Origin: Lachnospiraceae bacterium | Lineage (GTDB): Bacteria; Bacillota; Clostridia; Lachnospirales; Lachnospiraceae | Direction of reading: 5' to 3' | NCBI GenBank assembly: GCA_910575255.1 | Contig: CAJTEM010000022.1 | Coordinates: forward strand, 1 to 64,000 | DNA: 64,000 nt | Part shown: piece by piece, positions 54,120 to 62,711 of the stretch | Position numbering within the stretch: the first letter of the stretch is position 1 | How the letters are laid out: each line of letters opens with the position of its first letter | Position numbers and translations under genes: made by a program | The notes under the pieces: model-generated | Databases searched by the model: none | The model's input: the letters and a program-made list of their open reading frames with translations, nothing else | What the model was told of the DNA's origin: nothing

Positions 54120-55058
54120 TTATCCCCTCTTTAATTGGTTTTTCCTTAAAGCACTGCTTCTAATTAATGTATAAATACATTCCATAAAAAACACTTTCAA
54201 TATGATATAAAAATTCGCCACAGACATATTTTCCTTAAATTTATAGTAAGCGTTAAGTAATGTATCTCTTCTTCTCACGCTTAAATCCATGAACACGCCC
54301 AGCCTCTTTTCCATACATAATTCCAGATCAACAAAATATTTCCACATAATAAAAGAATTATTATTATTCGCTGACACAGAAGCCGCGTTTGTACCATTCT
54401 TCCTGACCACTTTTCTGTATACACTCATATCCTCATCAATATAACCAAAAGTTCCTTTTGATAAAAGAATACAATATACGGTCTGATCCCCCACTAAATT
54501 ATGTATACGATAAAAAAAATTATATCTTCCATTCTTTTCTTTAAATATATTTCTATACATAAATGTTCCTGTATGTCCCGGCAATGTTCCGCTCTGAAAA
54601 TCTTTAAGCGTATATCCTTCTTTAGAATCATAGATAGTTCTATAATCAATCCGCAGACTATTGCCATATTCCCCTACGACATGACATTTATGAAAAACTC
54701 CCATTGAACCCGGATGAGTATCTAAGTACTGTACCTGCTTTTCAAGCTTAAGATCATCCGTCCAATAATCATCTCCTTCTAAAGTGCAGATATACTTACC
54801 TTTTGCCTTTGTCATAATATAATATGCGTTCTTTGTCGCACCTACATTTTTATTTCTTAAAATTAAATGAATTCTATTTCCATATCTTCTTTTGTATTCC
54901 AGTAAAACCTCTCTTGTCCCATCTGTTGAGCAATCATCTGACACAAGAATTTCTGTTCTGAATGATGTTTTTTGCATTAAGATACTGTCTAAAGCCTTAG
55001 AAATATACTTCTTATGCTGGTAGGTAATAACCAAAATACTGAGAACTATATCTTCCAT
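54120..55058 (-). CDS. GT2 family glycosyltransferase
   Basis: A 312-residue GT-A enzyme. It has LSILVITYQHKKYISKALDS, LVSDDCSTDGTREVLLEY and the metal-binding EGDDYW near 93-98, and a beta-type acceptor region with GTLPGHTGTFMYRN. It lacks the Rossmann module. It is in the AT-rich part of the locus (about 54.1-58.6 kb), together with the WcbI-like, propeller-like and FkbM-like genes. Linkage unknown. Confidence 0.85.
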   Translation of the reverse strand: MEDIVLSILVITYQHKKYISKALDSILMQKTSFRTEILVSDDCSTDGTREVLLEYKRRYGNRIHLILRNKNVGATKNAYYIMTKAKGKYICTLEGDDYWTDDLKLEKQVQYLDTHPGSMGVFHKCHVVGEYGNSLRIDYRTIYDSKEGYTLKDFQSGTLPGHTGTFMYRNIFKEKNGRYNFFYRIHNLVGDQTVYCILLSKGTFGYIDEDMSVYRKVVRKNGTNAASVSANNNNSFIMWKYFVDLELCMEKRLGVFMDLSVRRRDTLLNAYYKFKENMSVANFYIILKVFFMECIYTLIRSSALRKNQLKRG

Positions 55059-55097
55059 TTACCTTCCTCTTTTTAACACTTATTTTTATCTGTTTTC

Positions 55098-56255
55098 TCA
55101 TACCCACACAATGTAATTGTGAATATAATCATCCAGCGTTTCTGAACAATTTAACAGAGTAGAAGAACACTGCCTTCGCAGTATCCGCTGGTCAAAATGC
55201 AAGTCCAATGCTCTTTTCACACAACCATAAACAGGCATTTCCATTGCGTCCAATGTTCTGCTCAAAACTATTTCTTCCTCAATCGGTATAGAAAGCATGC
55301 TCAAGATCCTTCTTCCCTTCTCCGCGATGATCTCCTCCGAAGGATGAAAGGGTTCATAAAACAACAATTTCTCATGATAATTTCTTTCTATATAATCCGA
55401 AATACGAATATCACATTTTTCTTCCCGGCTCTTTAGTTTTTCCATTTGCGTACAGAAATTATTCAGTATAGATTGTTCATCCCATATATCGTCATTAAGA
55501 ATGGACCCCTTTATTTCTTCAACACTTCGTCCATTCTTATAACATTCGTCAATATACTGGTCTCTCTTCCCGATACTTTCGGCTGAAACCCTAAGCCTCT
55601 GCCCGCTTATCGGATCGTAACCGTTCATATCTACCGCATGTTTCTGCAAATGCCTTTTTATCTGCTCATCATCAGGGAAATAGCTCTGCATAAAAAACAA
55701 ATTGCATCCATATAAATTTGGAATCACAATCTTTATTGCATCAGGTTTCAATCGTTTCATCAATGATTCTGCGCCAGGCATTTTAAAATCATTCTCTTCT
55801 CTGATATCCTGCGTTAAAAATAGATCGCAGCTTTTCAACTCCATGTCTGAAGGAGCTTTTCCTTCCCCCACATAATAATAGCGAATGAAATATCGTTTGG
55901 AAAAATAATAATTCAATCGCAAATATTCACACAGCTTTTCCATATGGCAATTTCCATAAACAATTGCCAGTTTTGACTTTTCATAAAGCTCGCTATGGAT
56001 AAAATCCAAAAATTCATTCAAACCATTTTCAATCAGTGTGTCACGAATTTCCAAAAATGTCTGATAGGCAGCTGCAATTACTGTATAGCACTCCTTTAAT
56101 TCATCTATTTTTTCATCCAGGGAATAAACATATTTATTATGAAAATATCTATGATTTCTTTTATCAATGCAATAACTAATTCCATTTGGATTACTAATAC
56201 GACAATAAAATTTTTCTCCTTCCAAACCTGTCCCATACAGTACAATCTTCTTCAT
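55098..56255 (-). CDS. WcbI-like polysaccharide enzyme with N-terminal Rossmann module
   Basis: A 385-residue protein. Residues 1-90 resemble the shared module (KKIVLYGTGLEGEKFYC, then VIAAAYQTFLEIRDTL). From about 93 the chain is WcbI-like (LAIVYGNCHMEKLCEYLRLN, IRYYYVGEGKAPSDMELKSC), a family of capsule enzymes that I recall as putative acyltransferases. The start at 56255 follows AAAGGAA; a longer reading to 56300 overlaps the upstream gene and lacks a site. It is probably co-transcribed with the two genes upstream. Confidence 0.72.
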   Translation of the reverse strand: MKKIVLYGTGLEGEKFYCRISNPNGISYCIDKRNHRYFHNKYVYSLDEKIDELKECYTVIAAAYQTFLEIRDTLIENGLNEFLDFIHSELYEKSKLAIVYGNCHMEKLCEYLRLNYYFSKRYFIRYYYVGEGKAPSDMELKSCDLFLTQDIREENDFKMPGAESLMKRLKPDAIKIVIPNLYGCNLFFMQSYFPDDEQIKRHLQKHAVDMNGYDPISGQRLRVSAESIGKRDQYIDECYKNGRSVEEIKGSILNDDIWDEQSILNNFCTQMEKLKSREEKCDIRISDYIERNYHEKLLFYEPFHPSEEIIAEKGRRILSMLSIPIEEEIVLSRTLDAMEMPVYGCVKRALDLHFDQRILRRQCSSTLLNCSETLDDYIHNYIVWV

Positions 56256-56292
56256 AAACTTCTGTTTCCTTTTTTCGTCCCACATTTGTTTC

Positions 56293-57453
56293 TCAGTCAT
56301 TTTTTATAGTGTTCCAAATACATTCACCCAAGGATTCTTTGTTTTGTCCTTTTTCCGTTTTACTATTTTCTAATGATATAAAAAGCCTCAGATAGTTTTG
56401 TTCTTCAGTAAAAATCATTCTCCCTGTCTCCAAATGGATCTTCCATTCATCTTTAATTTTGGGCGGCACTACTTTTATCCACTCTATCATTTCAGTATAC
56501 TTATTAATACGCAATACATAGTTTGCTGTCCGGTTTGCAAACCAAATATATTGTTTATCCTCCGTATAACCCCAATATTTTGACCATCCTGATTCATGAT
56601 ATTCCAAATCCTTCGGATACTGATCATGTTCCTTAACTTCATAACTCTGTAAATCAATAATCAATATTTTCCCAGATAAAGCAGGAAGCAAAAATATCTT
56701 ATGATCCGTTACAGCAATCCTACTGAATGATAGCTCTCTATCACTACAATGATAAATTCTTTCAATCCCATCTAAAGTGCCATCCCACGCATACAAATCT
56801 TTATTCATAGAAAGTATGTAAAATATATCATTACTAAAAACAATATATTCGATATCTGATAATTCATAAGGAATATCAATAGACTCGTAGTTGAGATCCT
56901 TAAAGTTCATCCTTATGGCCTTATTTCTGTTCCTTTCAAACAAATACACCCAGTTATTACATTGAACAGAACACCATAACTGCATTTTTCCCTTTCTATT
57001 TATTTTAAAATCTTCATTTGAATAGTTCCATGGATACACCGCATATTTCTTTTCCTGAAGGTCAAATTCAATCCTGGTCAAACCATTTCTTGGGAAAATA
57101 AATAACTTTTCATTATATAAATAGATACCAGCAAAACATTGGCATTCAATCATTTCAACTGTTGGCAACGGATACTCATAATACTTATTCTGTTCAGTAT
57201 TATATTCATGTATATACGTTCCATATTGATCGACCCAATAAATGCTTGATTTATCCGCAAACATATTGTCTATTACCGGATGATTTATCCATCCATTTAG
57301 ATTTTCTAAATTAATATAGGAAGATTTCTTCGTATCAACATCTATATTCATAAAATATCCTTCTGTAGATACAAACCACACTTTATTCTTATTCAATATA
57401 CAATTACTAAAGTTAACTTTTTTATCCTTCAAGTAATTTCCTCCTATATTCAT
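56293..57453 (-). CDS. Predicted cytoplasmic beta-propeller protein of unknown function
   Basis: A 386-residue protein with no signal peptide. It shows repeating blocks of about 45-50 residues, each with an aromatic strand such as NKVWFVSTEGYFMNIDVDT, SSIYWVDQYGTYIHEYN and KLFIFPRNGLTRIEFDL, as in Kelch or WD-type propellers. The ATG at 57453 follows GGGGAGGG by five bases. It is rich in Trp, Tyr and Asn and has a strongly AT-rich gene. The setting suggests a role in glycan building, perhaps as scaffold or acceptor-binding part. I do not recognise a named family. Confidence 0.6.
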   Translation of the reverse strand: MNIGGNYLKDKKVNFSNCILNKNKVWFVSTEGYFMNIDVDTKKSSYINLENLNGWINHPVIDNMFADKSSIYWVDQYGTYIHEYNTEQNKYYEYPLPTVEMIECQCFAGIYLYNEKLFIFPRNGLTRIEFDLQEKKYAVYPWNYSNEDFKINRKGKMQLWCSVQCNNWVYLFERNRNKAIRMNFKDLNYESIDIPYELSDIEYIVFSNDIFYILSMNKDLYAWDGTLDGIERIYHCSDRELSFSRIAVTDHKIFLLPALSGKILIIDLQSYEVKEHDQYPKDLEYHESGWSKYWGYTEDKQYIWFANRTANYVLRINKYTEMIEWIKVVPPKIKDEWKIHLETGRMIFTEEQNYLRLFISLENSKTEKGQNKESLGECIWNTIKND

Positions 57454-57496
57454 AATTCCCTCCCCTACATTTTGGTCAGACAACAATTAATTATAT

Positions 57497-58582
57497 CTAT
57501 ATATTTGCGTATAATACTGTTTCGCATATATTTGTCGCATAATGGCGAATTCCTAATTTATATTCCGGAACTAAGTTCAATATATATAGCGCTAATTCAA
57601 TCACATCATATGGTTTATGATAAATACAGATTGCCAGCTTTGGTTTACACCGTAATATAGTATTTTTTGCTCCTTCTAGTGCTCTTAATTCGCTCCCTTC
57701 AATATCCATCTTAATATAGGTTACCTTTTCACTCCCTACCAAATCATCGATAGTCCTCCCATCAACAACCAGCGTCCCCTGCGATTTTATGCGAGAACCT
57801 TCCCTATCTTCATAAAAATTCAATTTCTCATTTTTATCCCATACAGCACACTCGGATATATCAACATTATGAATACCTTCTATTTCAAATTTATTACAGA
57901 GAATTCTATACATATGTGGTAAGGGTTCAAATACAAATATTTTTTTATAGTTTCCTTCTGTCCATGAAAGAAAATCCATGACTGTAGAGCCATCATAAGC
58001 TCCAGCATCAACATATACCTCTTGCTGTTCACAAGCAAAATAATCAAAATACTGCTTTCCTAATATCCCCCATAAAACTCCCATATGTTTTGGCTCCACA
58101 ATTTTATTTTCGGGATATCCTCGTTGCAACAAAATGTCCACCATCTCTTTTCCATATTTTAAAGAACCAATAATAACTAAATCGTTCATTCCACATTTTT
58201 CTATCATTTCATCGACAGAAATAACCGGTATTCCTTCTACAATGCTCCCGTAATAGTTACTATCACAAAAACACTTTATAGATAATCCACAAAATTCTAA
58301 TACTCTTTTATTTCTTTTCCCATATTCTCCACAGCCAAAAATAACAAACTCCGCATTATGTATATCTTTATCTAACAATTCAAGACATGACCATGTATCA
58401 TTTAATTTGCTTAAAGTGTTATAAAACTTATCCATATCTCCATCTATCATATAATCAACTCTGGCATCAAATAGGATTTTTGATCTTTCATCTACCAAAG
58501 CATTTTTTATATATTGAATATTCTGTAATTTTTCACTCCAAGTCATTTTTTCAAAATAAGAAAGTGATAAATCTTTAATCAT
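57497..58582 (-). CDS. FkbM family methyltransferase with N-terminal Rossmann module
   Basis: A 361-residue protein. Residues 75-175 hold the shared module (AEFVIFGCGEYGKRNKRVL, CFCDSNYYGSIVEG, IPVISVDEM). The FkbM methyltransferase follows: VYVDAGAYDGSTVMDFL as SAM motif I, FVFEPLPHMYRIL, and IKMDIEGSELRALEGA. FkbM-type enzymes O-methylate sugars of glycans. The ATG at 58582 follows AAGGAG by 11 bases. It lies next to the luxC-like gene, where base composition changes sharply. Confidence 0.83.
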   Translation of the reverse strand: MIKDLSLSYFEKMTWSEKLQNIQYIKNALVDERSKILFDARVDYMIDGDMDKFYNTLSKLNDTWSCLELLDKDIHNAEFVIFGCGEYGKRNKRVLEFCGLSIKCFCDSNYYGSIVEGIPVISVDEMIEKCGMNDLVIIGSLKYGKEMVDILLQRGYPENKIVEPKHMGVLWGILGKQYFDYFACEQQEVYVDAGAYDGSTVMDFLSWTEGNYKKIFVFEPLPHMYRILCNKFEIEGIHNVDISECAVWDKNEKLNFYEDREGSRIKSQGTLVVDGRTIDDLVGSEKVTYIKMDIEGSELRALEGAKNTILRCKPKLAICIYHKPYDVIELALYILNLVPEYKLGIRHYATNICETVLYANI

Positions 58583-58615
58583 TATATTTTCTTCTCCTTG
58601 ACCCACTTTGATTTT

Positions 58616-59845
58616 TTACACTATCTCCCTCGTCAACCTCTCCCCCAAATCCATCCCATCCCACACAAACCCAAACTCCATACTCTTCCCAACCTCCACC
58701 ACCCGGTCAATCCCCTTCACGCCAGACATAACCAAAGGCTCCATTCTCTTTTTATCCCCCACCATCACCACCGTCTGCACCTTCCCGTTGCAGATCGGCG
58801 CCAATTCCATAACATCCCCAATCTCACACTCATAGAACATCCCCGAATCCCCCCGGTACTCCTGAATCACCGGGTCCAGGTCTTCCACCTCCACCCTCAC
58901 GATCCGGTTGTCCCTCATTCTCACCACGTGCACTCCCTCTGCCTTGGCAGCCGCCATGCAGCAGTTCACCAGCTTATCCACATACTGAACCGGTTGAAAC
59001 ACATATCTCTCCTCCACCACTTTCCAGAGCCGCTCCCAGAACAACTCCTTCACATGCCCCATCTTATCCTTCTCCCCCAGCCAGCACACCAGCCTTGGAG
59101 AAGTACAGGCATTCTGATCCGTCAAATACGTGTCATTATAAAAATCCACAGCCAGCCTGTCCTTATCCTCCGCCCCCATATACGCTTCCGCGTCAATCAC
59201 ACACAAAGAATACCTATCCCCAAACGTAATCTCCCCAGCCCTGGCCGGAAGTTCTGACTTCCTGATCTCTCCGATTGTACTGTCCCCGCCCCAGATCACA
59301 CGCACATCACAAATCGAGGAAAAATAATCATTGATCTCCCGGTTCCTCTCATACCTCACAAAAACAATAGAGTCCCTCCACTTCTCATACTCCCTTTTCT
59401 CCAGCACTTTTTTTATGGCCCGGTTAATGATCTCCACCTGGGGAAACTCCTTAGAAGGCAGACGGACAATCCCTCCATTCCCCAGCACGAATCCCACGGC
59501 AAAGGAATAGGCATAATTCACTGCCACATTAGACGGCGCAATATGGAACACCACACCCCGCCCCATCCGGAGTCCGCCCCGGGAAAGGAACCTCCTCCTC
59601 TCATGCTCCATGCCGGCCTTCCGAATCCAGAAAGCAAAGGTCACCACATCCGGGTACCCCTTAGCCTCCCTGTCCGCCAGCAGTTCCCTGGAAACCTGGT
59701 TCAAAAAATCAATCCGGCTCTCCTCAAAAGGCACCCCCGCCGGCAGTCCCGGCATTCTCCCTATAATCCCCTCATCACCAAGCTCAAACCGAAGCCCCTT
59801 AAAAATTCCCTCCATAAGTATCACTGCACCCCCTGATCTCCGCAT
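58616..59845 (-). CDS. LuxC-like acyl-CoA/acyl-enzyme reductase
   Basis: A 409-residue reductase of the LuxC family, which reduces an acyl thioester to an aldehyde with NADPH. The fold has HIAPSNVAVNYAYSFAVG (101-118), VRVIWGGDSTIGEIRKS and the active-site Cys 247 in DQNACTSPRLVCWLG. The ATG at 59845 is eight bases after GGGGGAG and overlaps the luxE-like stop. Together with LuxE it would turn an activated acid to an aldehyde inside a polysaccharide locus. Bioluminescence is not indicated: no LuxAB is present. Confidence 0.88.
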   Translation of the reverse strand: MRRSGGAVILMEGIFKGLRFELGDEGIIGRMPGLPAGVPFEESRIDFLNQVSRELLADREAKGYPDVVTFAFWIRKAGMEHERRRFLSRGGLRMGRGVVFHIAPSNVAVNYAYSFAVGFVLGNGGIVRLPSKEFPQVEIINRAIKKVLEKREYEKWRDSIVFVRYERNREINDYFSSICDVRVIWGGDSTIGEIRKSELPARAGEITFGDRYSLCVIDAEAYMGAEDKDRLAVDFYNDTYLTDQNACTSPRLVCWLGEKDKMGHVKELFWERLWKVVEERYVFQPVQYVDKLVNCCMAAAKAEGVHVVRMRDNRIVRVEVEDLDPVIQEYRGDSGMFYECEIGDVMELAPICNGKVQTVVMVGDKKRMEPLVMSGVKGIDRVVEVGKSMEFGFVWDGMDLGERLTREIV

Positions 59846-60902
59846 TCTTCAGTCTCCCCCTTACGGAAAAATACTTACCCTTCCGCCCGCAGGGACAATC
59901 ATCCTCCCCCAGAATCATCCCCTCATCCTCCGTCAGAAGACAATGACCAGGATAAGACTCAGGAATCGCCGACACTACCTGGATAATTCCCTTCTCTCCA
60001 ATTCCGCACACCGAAAAATCCTCCGGCCTCCGGACAATCACATCCGAAAAAACACTGGCATGAAGATGCCCATACTCACACTCCATGTAAATGCACCCAG
60101 TCTGCTCCACCATTCCATAATAATCATGAATCTCCTTAAGGCCGCACACCTCTCCCAGCCTGTCACAAAACTCCCGCCGCGACACCGCCTCACTCTCCAG
60201 CCTCTTCCAGCCTCCCCCGTGAATCAGTATCCCATTAGACAAATCCAGCCGGACTCCCCTCTCCTTTAGCCTTAAAAGCTCCTTATAAAAATGCTGCCAG
60301 ATCATGAAGGTAAATCCAAAAAGAAAGATCCGCTCTCCCTTATGCCTCTCCAAAAAAGAGACAACCCCCTCCACATCCAGCCTCATCTCATCATCCAGTC
60401 CATAGACCCTGTCCCTGCCAAAAATCGAAAACCCAAGGATTCCCGCCCCCCTGGCGCTGAACATGGCCCGGTTCTTCACCACAGAAGGACAATCAAGAAT
60501 CATCATAGGCATCCTAGCATTTCCCGTAAAAGAAGACACAAGCTTCACCAGCACCTTCTGCTGATACCCCGCCGTCCTCCGGTCCACATAGATTTTCGAC
60601 ACCCGCTGCCCGCTGGTCCCCGAAGAAGTCATGGTCTTTACAATCTCCCCCTCAGGAACACTCCTTAACTCCAGCTCCTTAAACAGCCGCACAGGAAGAA
60701 AAGGCAGGTCATAATAAGAATTCACCCTCCCCAGATCAACACCAAAAGCGTCAACCACCCTCTGGTACTCCTCACACGCCCCATAATGCTGCCTGGAAAG
60801 ACCAATCAACCGCTCCCCTAGAACCCTCTCTTTCTCCCCCTTTTCAAGAGAATAAGGCTTTAGTTCCAACATCTCCTCAAAGCCGCCCATGCCATCACCC
60901 AT
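59799..60902 (-). CDS. LuxE-like acyl-protein synthetase
   Basis: A 367-residue member of the LuxE/PaaK-related group. It activates a carboxylic acid with ATP and passes it to LuxC. The adenylate loop is TSSGTSGQ at 92-99; VIVRRPEDFSVCGIGEKG and DCPCGRKGKYFSVRGR (near 333-350) match the C-terminal part. The first Met of several near 60902 is taken as start without a strong ribosome site. It overlaps LuxC downstream by 47 bases and follows the AMP ligase by 17 bases, so the three make a coupled set. Confidence 0.87.
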   Translation of the reverse strand: MGDGMGGFEEMLELKPYSLEKGEKERVLGERLIGLSRQHYGACEEYQRVVDAFGVDLGRVNSYYDLPFLPVRLFKELELRSVPEGEIVKTMTSSGTSGQRVSKIYVDRRTAGYQQKVLVKLVSSFTGNARMPMMILDCPSVVKNRAMFSARGAGILGFSIFGRDRVYGLDDEMRLDVEGVVSFLERHKGERIFLFGFTFMIWQHFYKELLRLKERGVRLDLSNGILIHGGGWKRLESEAVSRREFCDRLGEVCGLKEIHDYYGMVEQTGCIYMECEYGHLHASVFSDVIVRRPEDFSVCGIGEKGIIQVVSAIPESYPGHCLLTEDEGMILGEDDCPCGRKGKYFSVRGRLKNAEIRGCSDTYGGNF

Positions 60903-60919
60903 ACTTCCACATCCAATCC

Positions 60920-62335
60920 CTACTCTTCCATATATTTGTTCAGTTCCTGATACAGCACCTTCCCCGAATCATTTCTGGGAATTTCAGGAATCACTCTCAC
61001 CCGAAAAGCCGAAGGATTCAGCCCCGTTTTATGAGAAAGAAATTTCCTCACTTCCTCCTCCAAAGCCCCCTCCGTAATAAAACAATACATCTCATCATCA
61101 CGCCCAGAGCTTACACAGTCAAGATTCCCGAACCTGGCCTTCACCAGACGGTCAATCTCATCCAGATTCACCCGGTTGCCAAAGATCTTCAAAAACCGCT
61201 TCTTCCTCCCCACAATATAGTAATACCCGTCAGAATCAAACTTGGCCATGTCCCCTGTCTCCAGACGCCCATGACGTTCATCCCCCTTAGCCAGGTCTTT
61301 TCCACACTCTCCATAACCCAAAGTCACATTAGGCCCCTCATACACCAGCTCCCCTACCCGGTCCGGTTCCCTGATTTCCCTCCCATCCACATCCATAAGA
61401 GAAAATTTCCCGCCCGGTATAGCGATCCCCATACTCCCGTACTTTTCCAGAGATCGCTTATAAGGCAGATAAGACATTCTGGCCGTAGCCTCCGCCTGCC
61501 CGTACATCACATAGAACCGCTTTCCATGCTCTATGGCATACTCCGCAAACCTCCTGTGAAGCTCCGGCTGCAGTTTCCCCCCCGCCTGAGTCATGGTCCT
61601 AAGAGAAGGAAGCTCCATTCCAAAAAACCGCAGCTTCTCCAGCATCTCATAAGTATAAGGAACCCCTCCAAAAGAAGTAGCCCCCTCCCTCTTAAAAAAT
61701 GTCCAGAAATCCTTCTGCATCAGTCCCTTGTCCGTCAGCAGAATCTCCGCTCCCACCAACAAATGACTGTTGATAATCGACAAACCATATGTATAATTCA
61801 TAGGAAGAGTCGTAATGGGCCGCTCCCCCTCATCCAGCTCCAGATACTCCACAATGGCCCTGGCATTGGACAGTACATTCCCATAGCTCTGCCTCACTAA
61901 CTTCGGACTCCCCGTAGAACCAGAAGTCGTAAGCAAAAGACACAGCTCCTCATACAACCCATATCCCCTCTCATACCCTGTTCCAAGAAGCACATACCCA
62001 AAAGCCTGATACCTGACAGCAAAACCCTCAAACCTGTGTGCCAGCTCCTCCGGCACCCACAGATAATCCGGCCGGTAAATCTCCATAAGCCCTGCAAGAA
62101 GCTCCTCATCCAGATTCCGGGCCAAAAGCAGAGGCACCGAGCCCCCGTTAATACACCCCGTGTACCCCGCCAGGCTTCCCATAGTATTAGAACACAAGAC
62201 AAAGACCAGACTCCTTTCCCCCAGCGCTTCCCCAAACCGCCGGTTCTCCTCCTCCAGTTCTTCATAATACAAAGTTCTTCCCCACTCATCTGCGGCGGCC
62301 ACACGGCCAGAAAACTGTCTGAAATCCCACATCAT
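60920..62335 (-). CDS. AMP-forming acyl ligase (acyl-CoA/acyl-ACP synthetase family)
   Basis: A 471-residue ANL-superfamily ligase that adenylates an organic acid and loads it onto CoA or a carrier. Motif TTSGSTGSPK lies at 136-145; YGQAEATARMSY and GRLETGDMAKFD are A5/A7-type motifs and NDSGKVLY near the C terminus holds the catalytic Lys. The ATG at 62335 is six bases after GAGGA; the longer reading extends into the relB promoter region. The carrier protein at 63432 is the natural partner. No specificity code can be read. Confidence 0.85.
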   Translation of the reverse strand: MMWDFRQFSGRVAAADEWGRTLYYEELEEENRRFGEALGERSLVFVLCSNTMGSLAGYTGCINGGSVPLLLARNLDEELLAGLMEIYRPDYLWVPEELAHRFEGFAVRYQAFGYVLLGTGYERGYGLYEELCLLLTTSGSTGSPKLVRQSYGNVLSNARAIVEYLELDEGERPITTLPMNYTYGLSIINSHLLVGAEILLTDKGLMQKDFWTFFKREGATSFGGVPYTYEMLEKLRFFGMELPSLRTMTQAGGKLQPELHRRFAEYAIEHGKRFYVMYGQAEATARMSYLPYKRSLEKYGSMGIAIPGGKFSLMDVDGREIREPDRVGELVYEGPNVTLGYGECGKDLAKGDERHGRLETGDMAKFDSDGYYYIVGRKKRFLKIFGNRVNLDEIDRLVKARFGNLDCVSSGRDDEMYCFITEGALEEEVRKFLSHKTGLNPSAFRVRVIPEIPRNDSGKVLYQELNKYMEE

Positions 62336-62430
62336 GCTTCTTCCTCTCTTCAACAACCACCAGGATATATTGACAATATAAATAAATTTTAATACAATAT
62401 ATCTATCAATAACAAGGTGAGGTACAACCA
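62336..62430. promoter_or_regulatory. Divergent intergenic region with relB promoter and palindromic operator
   Basis: For the plus strand, TTGACA (62370-62375) and TACAAT (62393-62398) are spaced by 17 bases. The palindrome TATATTG-A-CAATATA (62366-62380) overlaps the -35 box and has the form of an autoregulatory operator bound by RHH antitoxins. GAGG lies eight bases before the GTG start of the antitoxin. No certain promoter for the divergent ligase gene was found. Confidence 0.7.
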
Positions 62431-62697
62431 GTGGCACAAACAAATATCAATATACGCATGGACGATACATTAAAACAACAATTTGAACACCTCTGCAATG
62501 AACTCGGCCTGACCATGACAACCGCCTTTAACATTTTCGCCAAGACAATGGTTCGCCAGCAGGGAATCCCCTTTGAAGTTTCCCTGAATACCCCCAATGC
62601 CGAAACTCTGGCCGCTGTTGATGATGTCAATCACGGAAGAAATCTCAGCAAAACCTTCCACAGCGTTGCCGATCTTATGGAGGATTTAAATGCTTGA
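62431..62697 (+). CDS. RelB/DinJ family antitoxin, no toxin gene beside it
   Basis: An 88-residue RHH-type antitoxin with a GTG start. It opens TNINIRMDDTLKQQFE, then ELGLTMTTAFNIFAKTMV, the standard RelB/DinJ DNA-binding fold; the tail ending SVADLMEDLNA would wrap around a toxin of the YafQ/RelE kind. No toxin follows: the next 15 bases lead into the opposite-strand thioesterase. It may be a relic or work with a distant toxin. It sits within an otherwise continuous minus-strand operon. It probably represses its own promoter. Confidence 0.85.
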   Translation: MAQTNINIRMDDTLKQQFEHLCNELGLTMTTAFNIFAKTMVRQQGIPFEVSLNTPNAETLAAVDDVNHGRNLSKTFHSVADLMEDLNA

Positions 62698-62711
62698 TGT
62701 ATCCCCCTTCT

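Noticed and set aside
58598-59257. Long His/Pro-rich open frame on the plus strand
   Set aside because: It is antisense to luxC; the odd composition comes from the C-rich complement of that gene and there is no ribosome site.
62698-62711. Search for a RelE/YafQ toxin after the antitoxin
   Set aside because: Only a few bases remain before the opposite-strand thioesterase stop and no reading frame exists.
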